Assembly: GCF_008386575.1 (NCBI RefSeq)
Contig: NZ_VUOA01000009.1
Span: forward strand, 53,700-117,699
Reading direction: 5' to 3'
Length of the DNA stretch: 64,000 nt
Source of the DNA: Salinarimonas soli
GTDB lineage: Bacteria > Pseudomonadota > Alphaproteobacteria > Rhizobiales > Beijerinckiaceae
This document shows, in pieces, positions 46,875 to 57,856 of the stretch. Position 1 is the stretch's first letter, and every line of letters starts with the position of its first letter. A program made the translations under genes and the position numbers. The notes under the pieces are model-generated. The model made no database searches. It worked only from the letters and a program-made list of their open reading frames with translations, and was not told where the DNA came from.

Positions 46875-49800
46875 GGTTCGAAAGGCTTCTGCTCGAGCGT
46901 TACGGCGCCTTCGAGGACGCGGGTCTCGACTTCTCGGGGGCGGACACGCGTCTTCACGTGGTGTACGGGCCGAACGAGGCAGGCAAGTCAACCGTTCTTT
47001 CAGGGATCACCGATCTCCTGTTCGGCATCCCACACAAGTCCACCTACAATTTCCGGCACGATTACAATCGCCTGAGGCTCGGCGCCGAGGTCACGAACGC
47101 GGCGGGTCAAAGCCTCGCCTTCAAGCGGCGCAAGGCGAATAGCGGCACGCTGCTCTCGCTCGGCTCCGCCGAGACGGCCCTGCCTGACGGCGCGCTCGCG
47201 CCCTTTCTCGGCTCGCTCTCCCGCGAGCAGTTCACCCGGATGTTCGGGCTCGACCACCGCCGCTTGCGCGACGGCGGAGAGCAGATGCTGCGCTCAGGCG
47301 GCGATCTGGCCCGCAGCCTGTTCGAGGCCGGGAGCGGCCTGTCCGGCGTCGGAGCGGCCCTCCAGGCCATCGAGGCCGAGATCGAGGCGATCGGCAAGCT
47401 TGACGGCCGCGCCAGCAAGACAAAGCCGCTCTTCGCGGAGATCGACGCCTACACCGACGCAGTCCAGCGGGTTCGCCGCGACGGGCTGAAGGCCGACGAG
47501 TGGCGGCGCGCCGAGGAGGTACTCGGCCTCGCGACCTCGGCTCGCGAGGGCATCGACGTGGCGCTGACCCGTCTGCGTCAGCGCCGGGCAGGGCTGGAAC
47601 GGATCCGGCGAGCCGCGCCGGTTCTCGCCGTGATCGATACGCTGACAGCCGAGCTCGCGTCCTTCGGTGACCTGCCCACATTGCCCAACGGGTTCGCGGA
47701 GGAATGGCGCGGGCTAGAGCGCCGCCTGCGCGATGCTCGCCTGCTCCTCCAAGCCGCCGAGGAAGACCTCGATCGCCGCACGAGCGAGCTGGCGCAGGCT
47801 CCCGTGGCGGCCACGATCCTTCGGCACGCCGACGCGATCACGGCGGCACACGAGCAGCTCGGCCGCTACCGCAAGGACGTCGCGGACGAGCCCAAGCTCC
47901 TGCGCGACATCGCCAACGACGAGGCGCTGATCCGCGCCAAGCTGAACGCTCTCGGGCTGTCCGCCGAGCCCGGCCCAGTCGCAGCCCTGGTGCCGCCGCA
48001 GACGGTGGAGGTCAGGGTTCGGGGCTTGATGCTCCAGGGCGAGGGCGCCGAGGCGGCTGCCGCGGCTGCCTCGGCGGCGCTCGCCAAGGTCAAGGCCGCT
48101 TACGCCCATGCGGGGGCGGCTTTAGCGGCTCTCCCCGACGCCGCGGAACCGAATGCGCCGGCAGCCCTCGTCGATGAGGCCGCCCGCCTGGGCGACGTCG
48201 CGGCTCGCCATGTCAAGGCCCTGTGCGATTTGGCCCAAGCCGAGCGCGACCTTGCCGAATCGCTCGGCCGCCTGCCCGGGTGGGCCGGATCGGCGGATGC
48301 CCTGGCGGCCTGCCCTCTCCCGGACGGAGACACCGTTCGCCTTCACGAAGAGAGCTTGCGCGATGCGGCGAACCGGGTCGTCGCGGTCGAGCGCCGGCTC
48401 GCCGCGAGCGGCGATGAGGCGCGGCGGATCGATGCGGAACTCGCCGGCCTGAAAGCGGCCGGCGAAGTGCCCTCCCCTGCCGCGGTCCAGGCGGCTCGCG
48501 ACCTGCGGGATCGGGGCTGGCGGGTGATCCGCGCCCGTCATATCGAAGCGCGAGAACCTGCCGAGAGCGATCTTGCAGCGCTCGAGTGCGAGGGCGACCC
48601 GGCGGCTTTCTTCGAGAATGCGCTCCGCCGTGCCGACGAGCTCGTCGACCGCCGAGAGAGCGAGGCGCACCGCATCGCGCAATTCAGCCGTTTGGCGGCC
48701 GACCAGGCGCGCCTGTCGGCTCAAACCCAAGCCGACGAAGCAACCCTTGCAACGGAGCGCGCTGCTTTGGGCGCCGAGGAGGCGCGCTGGGAGGCGCTCT
48801 GGCGCGACTGCGGGGTACGGCCTGAGACACCCGGAACCATGCGGGCGTGGCTCTCCCGCAAGGACGAGACCCTGCGGCTGCTAGCTCGGGTCCGCGAAGC
48901 CCGATCCGAGCGCGACGACGCGGAAACGACCCGAGATCATGCCCGCCGCTGCCTTCGCCGCGCCGCGGAGGCACTGGGCCTTCGCCCATCGGACGAGGCG
49001 ACGGCGGCCGACCTCGACCGCGAGGTTCGACAGGCTCTGGGCGAGGCCACGCGCGGTGTGCAGGAGCGCCAAGCGGCCGCACGCGCTTTAGCGGAGATCG
49101 CCGAGCGAATGCGGGGCCATGAGGCCGCCGCTGAAGCAGCGGAACGGGCGGTGGCCACCTGGCGCGAGCAATGGTCCGACGCGGCGGTCGCGCTCGGCCT
49201 TCAACCAAATGCCAGCCGGCCCGAGGCGGAGCTTGCCCTGTCGGCGTGGAGCGAAATCCGGCAACGCCACGCCAGCAAGGAGCAGTTCGTCCGTCGTCTG
49301 TCCGGCATCCGACGCGACAACGAGGCCTTCCGGGCCGAGCTCGCCCGCTTGGTCGACGCTCTCGGGCCTGAGGGGCCGAGCCCTACGCCTGGGACCGATC
49401 TGGAGGGCACGGTCCTGGCTCTCCTGGCCCGCCTAGCCGACGCGAGGCAGGCTGCTGCCACTCACGCCCGCTCGGTCGAGGATCGGAGGATCGCTGCGGA
49501 CAAGCTCGACGCGGCTCGTCGAGAAGCCGAGCGGGCAGCGGAAGCGTGCGACGCCTTCCGGCAGGCGTTCGGGCTCTCATCCGATATGGATGTCCTTCCC
49601 TTCGCCGAGCGGGCCGGTGCGCGGGCGCGGGCCCTGCAGGGCTTGCAGGAGCGGCGGACCGCTCTCGCCGTGGCGTCGGACGGCATCGCGGAGGCGGCCA
49701 TCCGAGCGGAGCTGTCCGAGACGACGCCGGATGCAGCCGCGGCAGAACTCGCCCTTCTCCAGGGCGAGGAGGATCGCCTCGTCGCGGAGGGCCAGGCGGC

Positions 49801-50458
49801 GGCGCAGCACGAGACCAGTGCCCGCCACGCGCTTGAGACGCTTGCCGGGCGGGAGAGCGTGGCGGCAGCGGCTCAGCGGGCTCGCCACCACGCCCAGGCG
49901 GCCGGCATGCACCTGGAGCGGTGGCTCCAGCTCGCCACCGCCAAGCGGCTTCTGGAGCGCGCGCTCGAGCGCTATCGGACCGAGAACCAGCATCCGCTGG
50001 TGCGGCGGGGCGGCGAGATCTTCGCCGCCCTGGCAGCGACCGGCGAGAACCCGATCGTTCGCCTCGATGTCGTCTACGGTGACGGAACCGATCCGACGCT
50101 CGTCGGCATCCGGCGGGATGGGAGCGAGTGCCGAGTGGAGGGGATGAGCGAGGGCACGCGGGATCAGCTCTATCTTGCGCTCCGGATGGCCGCCGTGGAG
50201 CAGCACGTCGCCGAGCACGAGCCGATGCCGTTCGTCGCCGACGACCTCTTCATCACGAGCGACGAGGACCGGGTCGCGGCGGGGCTTGCGGCTCTGGCCG
50301 CCTTGGGCTGCAAGACGCAGGTGATCCTCTTCACCCACCATCAGCACGTGGCCCGGCTGGCGAGCCTGCTGCCCGGAGGCGGGGTGCGGCTCCACCGTCT
50401 CCCGATCCCGCGTGCCCTGGAGGAAGGCGCGTCGCACGCCGATGCCCTGACGGGCTGA
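46871..50458 (+). CDS. YhaN-like SbcC/Rad50-type ATPase
   Basis: A 1195-residue ATPase. Walker A is at the N-terminus (VVYGPNEAGKST, about residue 35). About 900 residues of Glu/Ala/Arg-rich coiled coil follow, then the signature-like MSEGTRDQLYLALRMA and the Walker B/D-loop region PFVADDLFITSDEDR, and ILFTHHQHVA at the end. This is the YhaN form of SbcC, paired with the nuclease YhaO. The complex probably processes DNA ends or hairpins. The GTG start overlaps the yhaO-like stop. Confidence 0.88.
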   Translation: MRFERLLLERYGAFEDAGLDFSGADTRLHVVYGPNEAGKSTVLSGITDLLFGIPHKSTYNFRHDYNRLRLGAEVTNAAGQSLAFKRRKANSGTLLSLGSAETALPDGALAPFLGSLSREQFTRMFGLDHRRLRDGGEQMLRSGGDLARSLFEAGSGLSGVGAALQAIEAEIEAIGKLDGRASKTKPLFAEIDAYTDAVQRVRRDGLKADEWRRAEEVLGLATSAREGIDVALTRLRQRRAGLERIRRAAPVLAVIDTLTAELASFGDLPTLPNGFAEEWRGLERRLRDARLLLQAAEEDLDRRTSELAQAPVAATILRHADAITAAHEQLGRYRKDVADEPKLLRDIANDEALIRAKLNALGLSAEPGPVAALVPPQTVEVRVRGLMLQGEGAEAAAAAASAALAKVKAAYAHAGAALAALPDAAEPNAPAALVDEAARLGDVAARHVKALCDLAQAERDLAESLGRLPGWAGSADALAACPLPDGDTVRLHEESLRDAANRVVAVERRLAASGDEARRIDAELAGLKAAGEVPSPAAVQAARDLRDRGWRVIRARHIEAREPAESDLAALECEGDPAAFFENALRRADELVDRRESEAHRIAQFSRLAADQARLSAQTQADEATLATERAALGAEEARWEALWRDCGVRPETPGTMRAWLSRKDETLRLLARVREARSERDDAETTRDHARRCLRRAAEALGLRPSDEATAADLDREVRQALGEATRGVQERQAAARALAEIAERMRGHEAAAEAAERAVATWREQWSDAAVALGLQPNASRPEAELALSAWSEIRQRHASKEQFVRRLSGIRRDNEAFRAELARLVDALGPEGPSPTPGTDLEGTVLALLARLADARQAAATHARSVEDRRIAADKLDAARREAERAAEACDAFRQAFGLSSDMDVLPFAERAGARARALQGLQERRTALAVASDGIAEAAIRAELSETTPDAAAAELALLQGEEDRLVAEGQAAAQHETSARHALETLAGRESVAAAAQRARHHAQAAGMHLERWLQLATAKRLLERALERYRTENQHPLVRRGGEIFAALAATGENPIVRLDVVYGDGTDPTLVGIRRDGSECRVEGMSEGTRDQLYLALRMAAVEQHVAEHEPMPFVADDLFITSDEDRVAAGLAALAALGCKTQVILFTHHQHVARLASLLPGGGVRLHRLPIPRALEEGASHADALTG

Positions 50459-50505
50459 CCGGCGAGCGGGCGCCGCGTCAGACGCCTGACCTCGGCGGGG
50501 CTCGT

Positions 50506-50628
50506 TCAGTGCAGAAGGACGAGCCAGGCCATCACCCCAAGAGGGGCGATGGCGCCGATCGCGAAGCGAAAGATGTTCCCAGCCATGACCGCGTATCCAA
50601 GTCTCTCCAAGGACAACGATCCAAGCAT
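50506..50628 (-). CDS. Possible 40-residue membrane peptide
   Basis: The frame MLGSLSLERLGYAVMAGNIF then RFAIGAIAPLGVMAWLVLLH has one hydrophobic helix and a plausible start at 50628 or at the inner Met of MAGNIF. It is short and I know no homolog. It lies between yhaN and pgm, possibly as an independent small gene. Confidence 0.35.
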   Translation of the reverse strand: MLGSLSLERLGYAVMAGNIFRFAIGAIAPLGVMAWLVLLH

Positions 50629-50767
50629 CGCATAGGTTCGTTGAAGGTCCGTTTGGGAGATGAGTGAACGCGGCGTGACCGAAATCCTCGAAAGTCCGTG
50701 GCGTCCAGCCGGAAGGGGACGCCGGTGCGACGGCGAGCGGGGATCCATCCCGCTCGCGTCACGGGAG

Positions 50768-52576
<1,809 letters not shown>

Positions 52577-52579
52577 CTA

Positions 52580-53227
52580 ATGCCGCTTGGCCCCGCCTGT
52601 CCCGTCTGCACCGCACCGGCAGCCCGCGGCTTCCTCCACGTGGCGGCACGCGACTACTGGCGCTGCGAGCGCTGCCTCGCGACGTTCCTCGACCCCGCCC
52701 AGCGTCCACCGCCAGGGGCGGAGCGGGACCACTATCTGACCCACCGCAACGACCCCGACGACGAGGGCTACCGCGCCTTCCTGTCGCGCCTGGCAGCGCC
52801 GCTCCTGGAGCGGCTCGAGCCCGGGCGGGACGGCCTGGATTACGGCTGCGGCCCAGGCCCGGCCTTGGCCGCGATGCTGAGCGAGGCTGGCCACCGGATG
52901 AGCCTGTTCGATCCATTCTTCGCGCCGGACGAGGCGGTGCTTGGGCGAACATACGACTTCGTGACCTGTACCGAGGTGGCCGAGCACTTCCACGATCCCG
53001 CCGCCGAGTTCGAGCGCCTGGCCCGTCTGCTCCATCCGGGCGGCTGGCTCGCGGTGATGACGTGCTTCCAGACGGACGACGAGCGATTCGCCCGCTGGCG
53101 CTACAGAGCCGATCCGACGCATGTGGTCTTCTACCGCGAGGCGACCCTGCGCCTCGTGGCCGAGCGGTTCGGCTTGACTTGCGAGGTCCCGGTCAAGGAT
53201 GTGGCTTTGATGCGAAAGCCAGTCTAG
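52580..53227 (+). CDS. Class I SAM-dependent methyltransferase with zinc ribbon
   Basis: A 215-residue protein. The N-terminus has CPVCTAP and WRCERCLATFLDP, two CxxC pairs forming a zinc ribbon. The methyltransferase domain follows, with motif I LDYGCGPGPALA, FDVTCTEV-like YDFVTCTEVAEHFHDP and HPGGWLAVMT. Target unknown; similar proteins act on sugars or lipids. The ATG at 52580 starts directly before the zinc ribbon. Its TAG stop overlaps the stop of the convergent DUF192 gene. Confidence 0.82.
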   Translation: MPLGPACPVCTAPAARGFLHVAARDYWRCERCLATFLDPAQRPPPGAERDHYLTHRNDPDDEGYRAFLSRLAAPLLERLEPGRDGLDYGCGPGPALAAMLSEAGHRMSLFDPFFAPDEAVLGRTYDFVTCTEVAEHFHDPAAEFERLARLLHPGGWLAVMTCFQTDDERFARWRYRADPTHVVFYREATLRLVAERFGLTCEVPVKDVALMRKPV

Positions 53228-53688
53228 CGGCGCTGGAACATCGCGTGCTCCACGCGGTCGCCCGGCTTGAGCCCCAGCCGCTTCGCCGTCCCGGCATTCA
53301 CCTCCAGCACCGCGAGCACCGGCTCGCCAGAGGGGATCGTGCGCTCGGAGAGGGGCTCAGCATTCTCGGCGATGCGCGCCACGGTTCCGTCCGGGCGGAT
53401 GAAGAGCATGTCGAGCGAAATGTAGGTGTTGCGCATCCACATGGAGATGGGCTGCACCTTCTGGAAATCGAACAGCATGCCCCGGTCGGCCGCCATGGTG
53501 CGGCGGAACATGAGCCCTTGCGCCCGCTCGGCATCGTTTCGCGCCACCTCGACCTGGAAGGGGTGGCGCTTGTCGCCGCTCACGATCGTGAGCGGCTCGA
53601 ACGCTTGCGCGTGCGCCTGGCCCGCGCCGGCGAGGGCCGGCCCGAGCGCCAGAAGCCCGAGCGCAAGGCGTCGCGTGAAGCCCGTCAC
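53224..53688 (-). CDS. DUF192 exported protein
   Basis: A 154-residue protein with a signal peptide (RRLALGLLALGPALAGAGQA) and the DUF192 domain: VEVARNDAERAQGLMFRRTM, MLFDFQKVQPISMWMRNTYI then LDMLFIRPDG, and a C-terminal VLEVNAGTAKRLGLKPGD. The family is a widespread small barrel of unknown function. The GTG at 53688, with AAGG 8 nt before it, is chosen. It lies 10 bp downstream of the cold-shock gene on the same strand, a common pairing in alphaproteobacteria. Confidence 0.87.
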   Translation of the reverse strand: MTGFTRRLALGLLALGPALAGAGQAHAQAFEPLTIVSGDKRHPFQVEVARNDAERAQGLMFRRTMAADRGMLFDFQKVQPISMWMRNTYISLDMLFIRPDGTVARIAENAEPLSERTIPSGEPVLAVLEVNAGTAKRLGLKPGDRVEHAMFQRR

Positions 53689-53698
53689 GCCCACGGCC

Positions 53699-54322
53699 TT
53701 AGTGCGAGGACGGCAGAGCCGCCCCAGCCGGCCGCACCTCGGCGGCCATGAGCCCCTTCGGCCCGTCGCCGTAGCGGACGTAGACGGTCTCACCGGGGAC
53801 GAGCTCCGCAATGCCATAGCGCCGGAGCGTCTCCATGTGCACGAAGATGTCGGGCGTGCCGTCCCCGCGCGTGAGGAAGCCGAAGCCGCGGAGGCGGTTG
53901 AACCACTTCACGGTGGCCGCCTCCAGACCGCTGGTCGGCGTCACCGACACGTGGGTGCGCGGCATCGGCAGCTCGGAGGGGTGCACAGCCGTCGACTCGT
54001 CGAGCGACACGACGCGGAACGCTTGGAAACCCCGCGTCCGGCGCACCGCCTCGACGACGATGCGGGCTCCTTCGTTCGCCGACTGGAACCCGTCCCGCCT
54101 CAGGCAGGTCACGTGCAGCAGCACGTCCGGCATTCCGTTGTCGGGGACGATGAAGCCGAAGCCCTTGGCCACGTCGAACCACTTGATGCGACCGCTGATC
54201 TCGATGAGATCCAGCGGCGCCTCCTGCCGCTGGTCCGTCGAGCCGCCTTCGCGCTCGGTCCGATCGAGGGATTGCTGCAATGGGAAAGCGCTTATCGCGC
54301 CCATACGAAAATCATCAGACAT
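53699..54322 (-). CDS. Double cold-shock-domain protein
   Basis: A 207-residue protein with two cold-shock domains. The first has [16 protein letters not shown] and [13 protein letters not shown], and the second [18 protein letters not shown] and [13 protein letters not shown]. Both carry the RNP1-type KGFGFI/RGFGFL and RNP2-type LLHV/FVHM elements that bind single-stranded nucleic acid. Double-domain proteins are typical of alphaproteobacteria. The start at ATG 54322 is uncertain; ATG 54304 is an alternative. DUF192 follows after 10 bp. Confidence 0.85.
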   Translation of the reverse strand: MSDDFRMGAISAFPLQQSLDRTEREGGSTDQRQEAPLDLIEISGRIKWFDVAKGFGFIVPDNGMPDVLLHVTCLRRDGFQSANEGARIVVEAVRRTRGFQAFRVVSLDESTAVHPSELPMPRTHVSVTPTSGLEAATVKWFNRLRGFGFLTRGDGTPDIFVHMETLRRYGIAELVPGETVYVRYGDGPKGLMAAEVRPAGAALPSSH

Positions 54323-54716
54323 CAAGTTACACCAAGTCGAATCACGCCGCCTGATTCTCGAATCCAAGATATCATCGTCGCGAGTCGGGGGAAGCCCGAA
54401 AGCTCCGCAACCCCCAAGCTTCCGCAAGCGAGACCGTTCCCTTTGGGAGCCCATGGCACTCTCGCCGAATCGGTACGGGCGCCGTGCCGGGCCCGGATTC
54501 GTCCGGTCTTATCGTGACAGCCGAGGCGTAGGCCTTTGCTCTTGCCGGCTGTTTTCATCGGGGAACTCCGCACCCGCCTCGGCTAGCCGGACGGTCCTCG
54601 AACCATTCCTGCGGCGTAGGCGCGCAGGACGCGAGGTGACGCGGCCCGCCGCTCGCGCTAACGCTCCCGCCGGCCCGCGCGGGGTCGGGAAGGGGTCGAC
54701 GAGAGTGGCGGCACGA
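54323..54716. other. Divergent promoter region, no gene
   Basis: About 390 bp between the divergent cold-shock and DUF1624 genes. Part nearest the cold-shock gene is AT-richer than usual here and may be its leader. No defined motif was recognised. Confidence 0.4.
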
Positions 54717-55670
54717 ATGGGACCGGGCGAGCGTTTCGAAGCCGTCGACGCGGCGCGCGGGGCGGCGATTGCCGCGATGATCGTCTTCCACGCATCGTGG
54801 GACCTGAGCTTCCTACGCCTGATCGCGACCCCGGTCGGGTCGGATCCGGCGTGGCAGGCCTTCGCCATGAGCATAGCCGGCTCATTCCTGGCGCTCGTCG
54901 GCGTTAGCCTCGTCCTGGGTCATGGAAGCGCCGTCCGCTGGCGCCGCTTCGGCCGTCGCCTCGGCATCCTGGCGCTCGCCGCGGCCGGGGTGACCGGAGC
55001 GACCTATCTGGCCTTCCCCGACAGCTTCGTCTTCTTCGGCATCCTCCACATGATCGCGGTGGGAAGCGTTCTTGCCCTGCCCTTCCTTCGCGCGCCTTTG
55101 GTTCTCGTCGCGGGCGCGGCAGCCCTGATCCTCGCCGCTCCCGCGGGGTTCCGGTCGCCCCTGTTCGATGAGCGCGCGCTCGCCTGGATCGGCTTCTCGG
55201 AGCGCATTCCGCCGAGCAACGACTTCGAGCCGGTCTTCCCGTGGCTCGCTCTGGTGCTGATCGGCGTCCTGCTGGCCCGCCTTGTCCTCGCCTCCCCTGT
55301 TCGCGAGCGGCTCGCCGGCTGGAGGGCGCGTGGTCCCCTTTCCCGCTTCCTCGTCCGGGCCGGACGCTGGAGCCTCGTGATCTATCTCCTGCACCAGCCG
55401 ATCCTGCTCGGCGTTCTCTTCCCCCTGGCGCACGTGCTCGGCCCGAGCCCTGCCGCCGAAGCCGCCGCCTTCCTGCGGAGCTGCGAGGCGAGCTGCCGGG
55501 GTGGTGGGCGCATGGTGGAGACCTGCGCCCGCGCCTGCGGCTGCGTGCTCGACCGCGCCACGGCGCAGGATCTTCGCGGGCCGCTCCTGCGGGATGAGCT
55601 GATGCCCGAGCAACTCCTGGCGGTGCAGGAGACGGCGCAGGCCTGCTTCCGGGAGGCGGGCAGCCGGTGA
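54717..55670 (+). CDS. DUF1624 membrane protein (acetyltransferase-like)
   Basis: A 317-residue membrane protein of the DUF1624 family, related to heparan-alpha-glucosaminide N-acetyltransferase. The start RFEAVDAARGAAIAAMIVFH with HASWDLSF carries the family His/Asp pattern. About seven membrane helices follow, and WSLVIYLLHQPILLG is the typical last membrane segment. The final 70 residues are soluble with a run of cysteines (CEASC, CARACGC). Probably moves acyl groups across the membrane onto a sugar; substrate unknown. Confidence 0.75.
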   Translation: MGPGERFEAVDAARGAAIAAMIVFHASWDLSFLRLIATPVGSDPAWQAFAMSIAGSFLALVGVSLVLGHGSAVRWRRFGRRLGILALAAAGVTGATYLAFPDSFVFFGILHMIAVGSVLALPFLRAPLVLVAGAAALILAAPAGFRSPLFDERALAWIGFSERIPPSNDFEPVFPWLALVLIGVLLARLVLASPVRERLAGWRARGPLSRFLVRAGRWSLVIYLLHQPILLGVLFPLAHVLGPSPAAEAAAFLRSCEASCRGGGRMVETCARACGCVLDRATAQDLRGPLLRDELMPEQLLAVQETAQACFREAGSR

Positions 55671-55683
55671 CGCCGGTTCGTAC

Positions 55684-56484
55684 CTAGCGCAGGCCGTCGG
55701 AGGCCTTGCTCTTGGCGGCAGCGAGCGTGCGCCTGCGCTCGTAATATTTCGCGACCCGGAGGTGCCGAGCAATCGCGTAGTTCATCGCCGTGAGGAACCC
55801 GTAGGCTCCCCGCGCGAAGTGCCGCCGGCCGAAATAGGCCTTCAGGAAGGCTGCTGGGAACTCGAAGAAGATCCGCCAGACCGGTAGCCGGACGTCACGC
55901 TGCTCGAGATCGATGACCTGCTGGTCGGAATAGCGGTTGAGCTTGTCGATCTGGTCCCCGAGGGACCGCACCGAGAAATGATGGATCAGCCCCCGCAAGC
56001 GGCCGGGCTCGACCCCGGCCTGGAGCTCGACACGGTCGTGCACGAGGAGCAGGGGATAGCGGCCGCGGCTCCTGCGATAGAGCCGCACCGGCCAGAGCTT
56101 GTAGGCGAGCGGATGCGGTTCGCCCTCGCCGGGGAAGACCTCCACGATGCCGACCCGATAGGCGTCGCGCGGCGGCGTACCATCGGCGAACAGGGCCCGG
56201 ATGGCGGCGGCGAGTTCCGGGGTAACCACCTCGTCGGCGTCGACGTTGAGGAGCCAGTCGTGCCGGCACTGCTCCTCGGCGAACCGTTTTTGCGGGCCGT
56301 AGCCCGGCCAGGCGTTGTGGATGACTCGCCCCCCGAGGCTCTCTACGAGCGCGGGGGTCCCGTCCGTCGACCCCGAATCCACCACGACGAGATCGTCCGT
56401 CAGCTCGCGCACGGCCCGAATCGTCCTCTCGATCCGATCCGCCTCGTTGCGGGCGATGATGAACACGGACAGGGGAAGGGCCAC
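55684..56484 (-). CDS. Family 2 glycosyltransferase (WaaE/KdtX-like)
   Basis: A 266-residue GT2 enzyme: LSVFIIARNEADRIERTIRA, VVDSGSTDGTPAL and LLNVDADEVVTPEL (the DxD metal motif). The C-terminal half with HDRVELQ, RYSDQQVIDL and AYFGRRHFARGAYGFLTAMN resembles the WaaE/KdtX-type lipopolysaccharide core transferases and related family members. It probably adds a sugar to lipopolysaccharide core or another glycan. It stands alone, convergent with the DUF1624 gene. Confidence 0.85.
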   Translation of the reverse strand: MALPLSVFIIARNEADRIERTIRAVRELTDDLVVVDSGSTDGTPALVESLGGRVIHNAWPGYGPQKRFAEEQCRHDWLLNVDADEVVTPELAAAIRALFADGTPPRDAYRVGIVEVFPGEGEPHPLAYKLWPVRLYRRSRGRYPLLLVHDRVELQAGVEPGRLRGLIHHFSVRSLGDQIDKLNRYSDQQVIDLEQRDVRLPVWRIFFEFPAAFLKAYFGRRHFARGAYGFLTAMNYAIARHLRVAKYYERRRTLAAAKSKASDGLR

Positions 56485-56643
56485 GTTAAGCGAACTTTCG
56501 ACGGCGCGTTCAGGGATGCGCGTCCTTCGCCCACCCTGAATGAGGCCCCTCTTAGCCAGCCTTCCGCTGCGAGACCAGACGCTTGCGGGGGCACGAGTGC
56601 AATTGGGTGATCGGCGTTGCCGATTCGTCGCAATGCCGATCAG

Positions 56644-57057
56644 CTACAGGTCTGCGCGGCAGCCACGTGGCTGTGCGGCTCTCCGGGGCGGCGCCAGCTT
56701 ACCCGGGCGGTGTCGGGCCGACCCACGGTATGGGTGACACGTTACAGACCGCAGGAGCGCCTTGCGACGGGAGGCGGCACGGCGCTCGTAGCGCTCAAGC
56801 CTTGCCAGCTCGGCCAGCATCTCGTCTGCGCCTGGCGTGGGCGGGTCAGCCTCCTGGCGCGTTGGATCGGGGTCGGGTGCGTCCAGGAAGCGCTGCAAAT
56901 CTTCCAGGCTGCGCCCGGAGGCGGCGAACAGGCGTTTGAAGCCCTCATCGTGCCTGAAGTGCGAGAATCGGGCTTGGCCCGCTTTTCGCTCGCGACTGAG
57001 GAGCGGCGTGACCCCGTAGAACGTGAACCAGCCCGAATGTGCTTGGGGCTGTAACAT
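56644..57057 (-). CDS. Unknown protein, possibly a decayed fragment
   Basis: A 137-residue frame. Residues about 38-110 look protein-like (HDEGFKRLFAASGRSLEDLQ and ELARLERYERRAASRRKALL; the latter motif recurs in Methylobacteriaceae proteins as ARxERYERRALSRRK). The last 30 residues (RPGKLAPPRRAAQPRG) are low-complexity and unlike a natural C-terminus. That suggests the original end was lost. A weak plus-strand frame overlaps it. Function unknown. Confidence 0.4.
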   Translation of the reverse strand: MLQPQAHSGWFTFYGVTPLLSRERKAGQARFSHFRHDEGFKRLFAASGRSLEDLQRFLDAPDPDPTRQEADPPTPGADEMLAELARLERYERRAASRRKALLRSVTCHPYRGSARHRPGKLAPPRRAAQPRGCRADL

Positions 57058-57209
57058 GGAGGAAAGCGGGGGTCGCTAGCGCCTCGATCGCTTAATGGCG
57101 CAGCCGGGTTTGAAGCGATCATCCCAAGAGTACGCCGTTCAGCGCCTGCGTGTTGTATGGTCAGTCATTGGCGGGATTCGCTTGCTCCCTCAATCCCGGA
57201 AGGTTTTCA

Positions 57210-57803
57210 ATGTCGCGCATCACTGATTGCAGGGAAACCCATCGGCGCTGGGCAACGATGAGCGTGCTAACGATCGAACAGGGCGGCGGCGTCGAGGTGC
57301 AGCGTGACGTCGAGGATCACGGAAATGCGGCCGCGGTGCTCGCCTACGACCCCGAGCGGCGGGTCGCGCTCCTGGTGCGGCAGTGCCGGGCACCTCCCCT
57401 CCTCACGGCCGGAGAGGAGACCTTCCTGGAACTCCCGGCCGGACGGATCGAGAGCGAGGATGCCGCCTCGTGCGCCCGCCGGGAGGTGATGGAGGAAACG
57501 GGCGTGCGTCTGGCCACTCTGGCGCAGGTCACGACGGCATGGACAATGCCAGCCCTCTCGACCGAGCGAGCGTACCTTTTTCTAGCGACGTACTCCGCGA
57601 CGGACCGGGTCGCGGCGGGGGGCGGCCTTGAGCACGAGGGTGAAGATATCGAAGTCGTCGAACTGCCCCTCGCACAGCTTGCCTCGAGAATCGACGCGGG
57701 TGAGGAGCTCGACCTGAAGATCCTGTTCCTCGTTCAGACGCTCCGACTTCGCCGGCCGGAACTCTTCCGGCGGCTGGTCGACGCCGAGAACGATGCGGTC
57801 TAA
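57210..57803 (+). CDS. Nudix hydrolase
   Basis: A 197-residue protein with a Nudix box GRIESEDAASCARREVMEET then GV, which is one residue shorter than canonical in the first loop but keeps REVMEETG. The length and FLELPAGRIE lead-in are typical of ADP-ribose/NDP-sugar pyrophosphatases. The reaction would be hydrolysis of a nucleoside diphosphate linked to a sugar; the substrate is not readable. GGAAGG lies 6 nt before the ATG at 57210. It precedes a phosphohexomutase gene by about 50 bp on the same strand. Confidence 0.83.
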   Translation: MSRITDCRETHRRWATMSVLTIEQGGGVEVQRDVEDHGNAAAVLAYDPERRVALLVRQCRAPPLLTAGEETFLELPAGRIESEDAASCARREVMEETGVRLATLAQVTTAWTMPALSTERAYLFLATYSATDRVAAGGGLEHEGEDIEVVELPLAQLASRIDAGEELDLKILFLVQTLRLRRPELFRRLVDAENDAV

Positions 57804-57856
57804 GGCGGTTCGAGAACGGGCAGTTCGTCCCGAATCCACCACGCGAGACCGTTCCT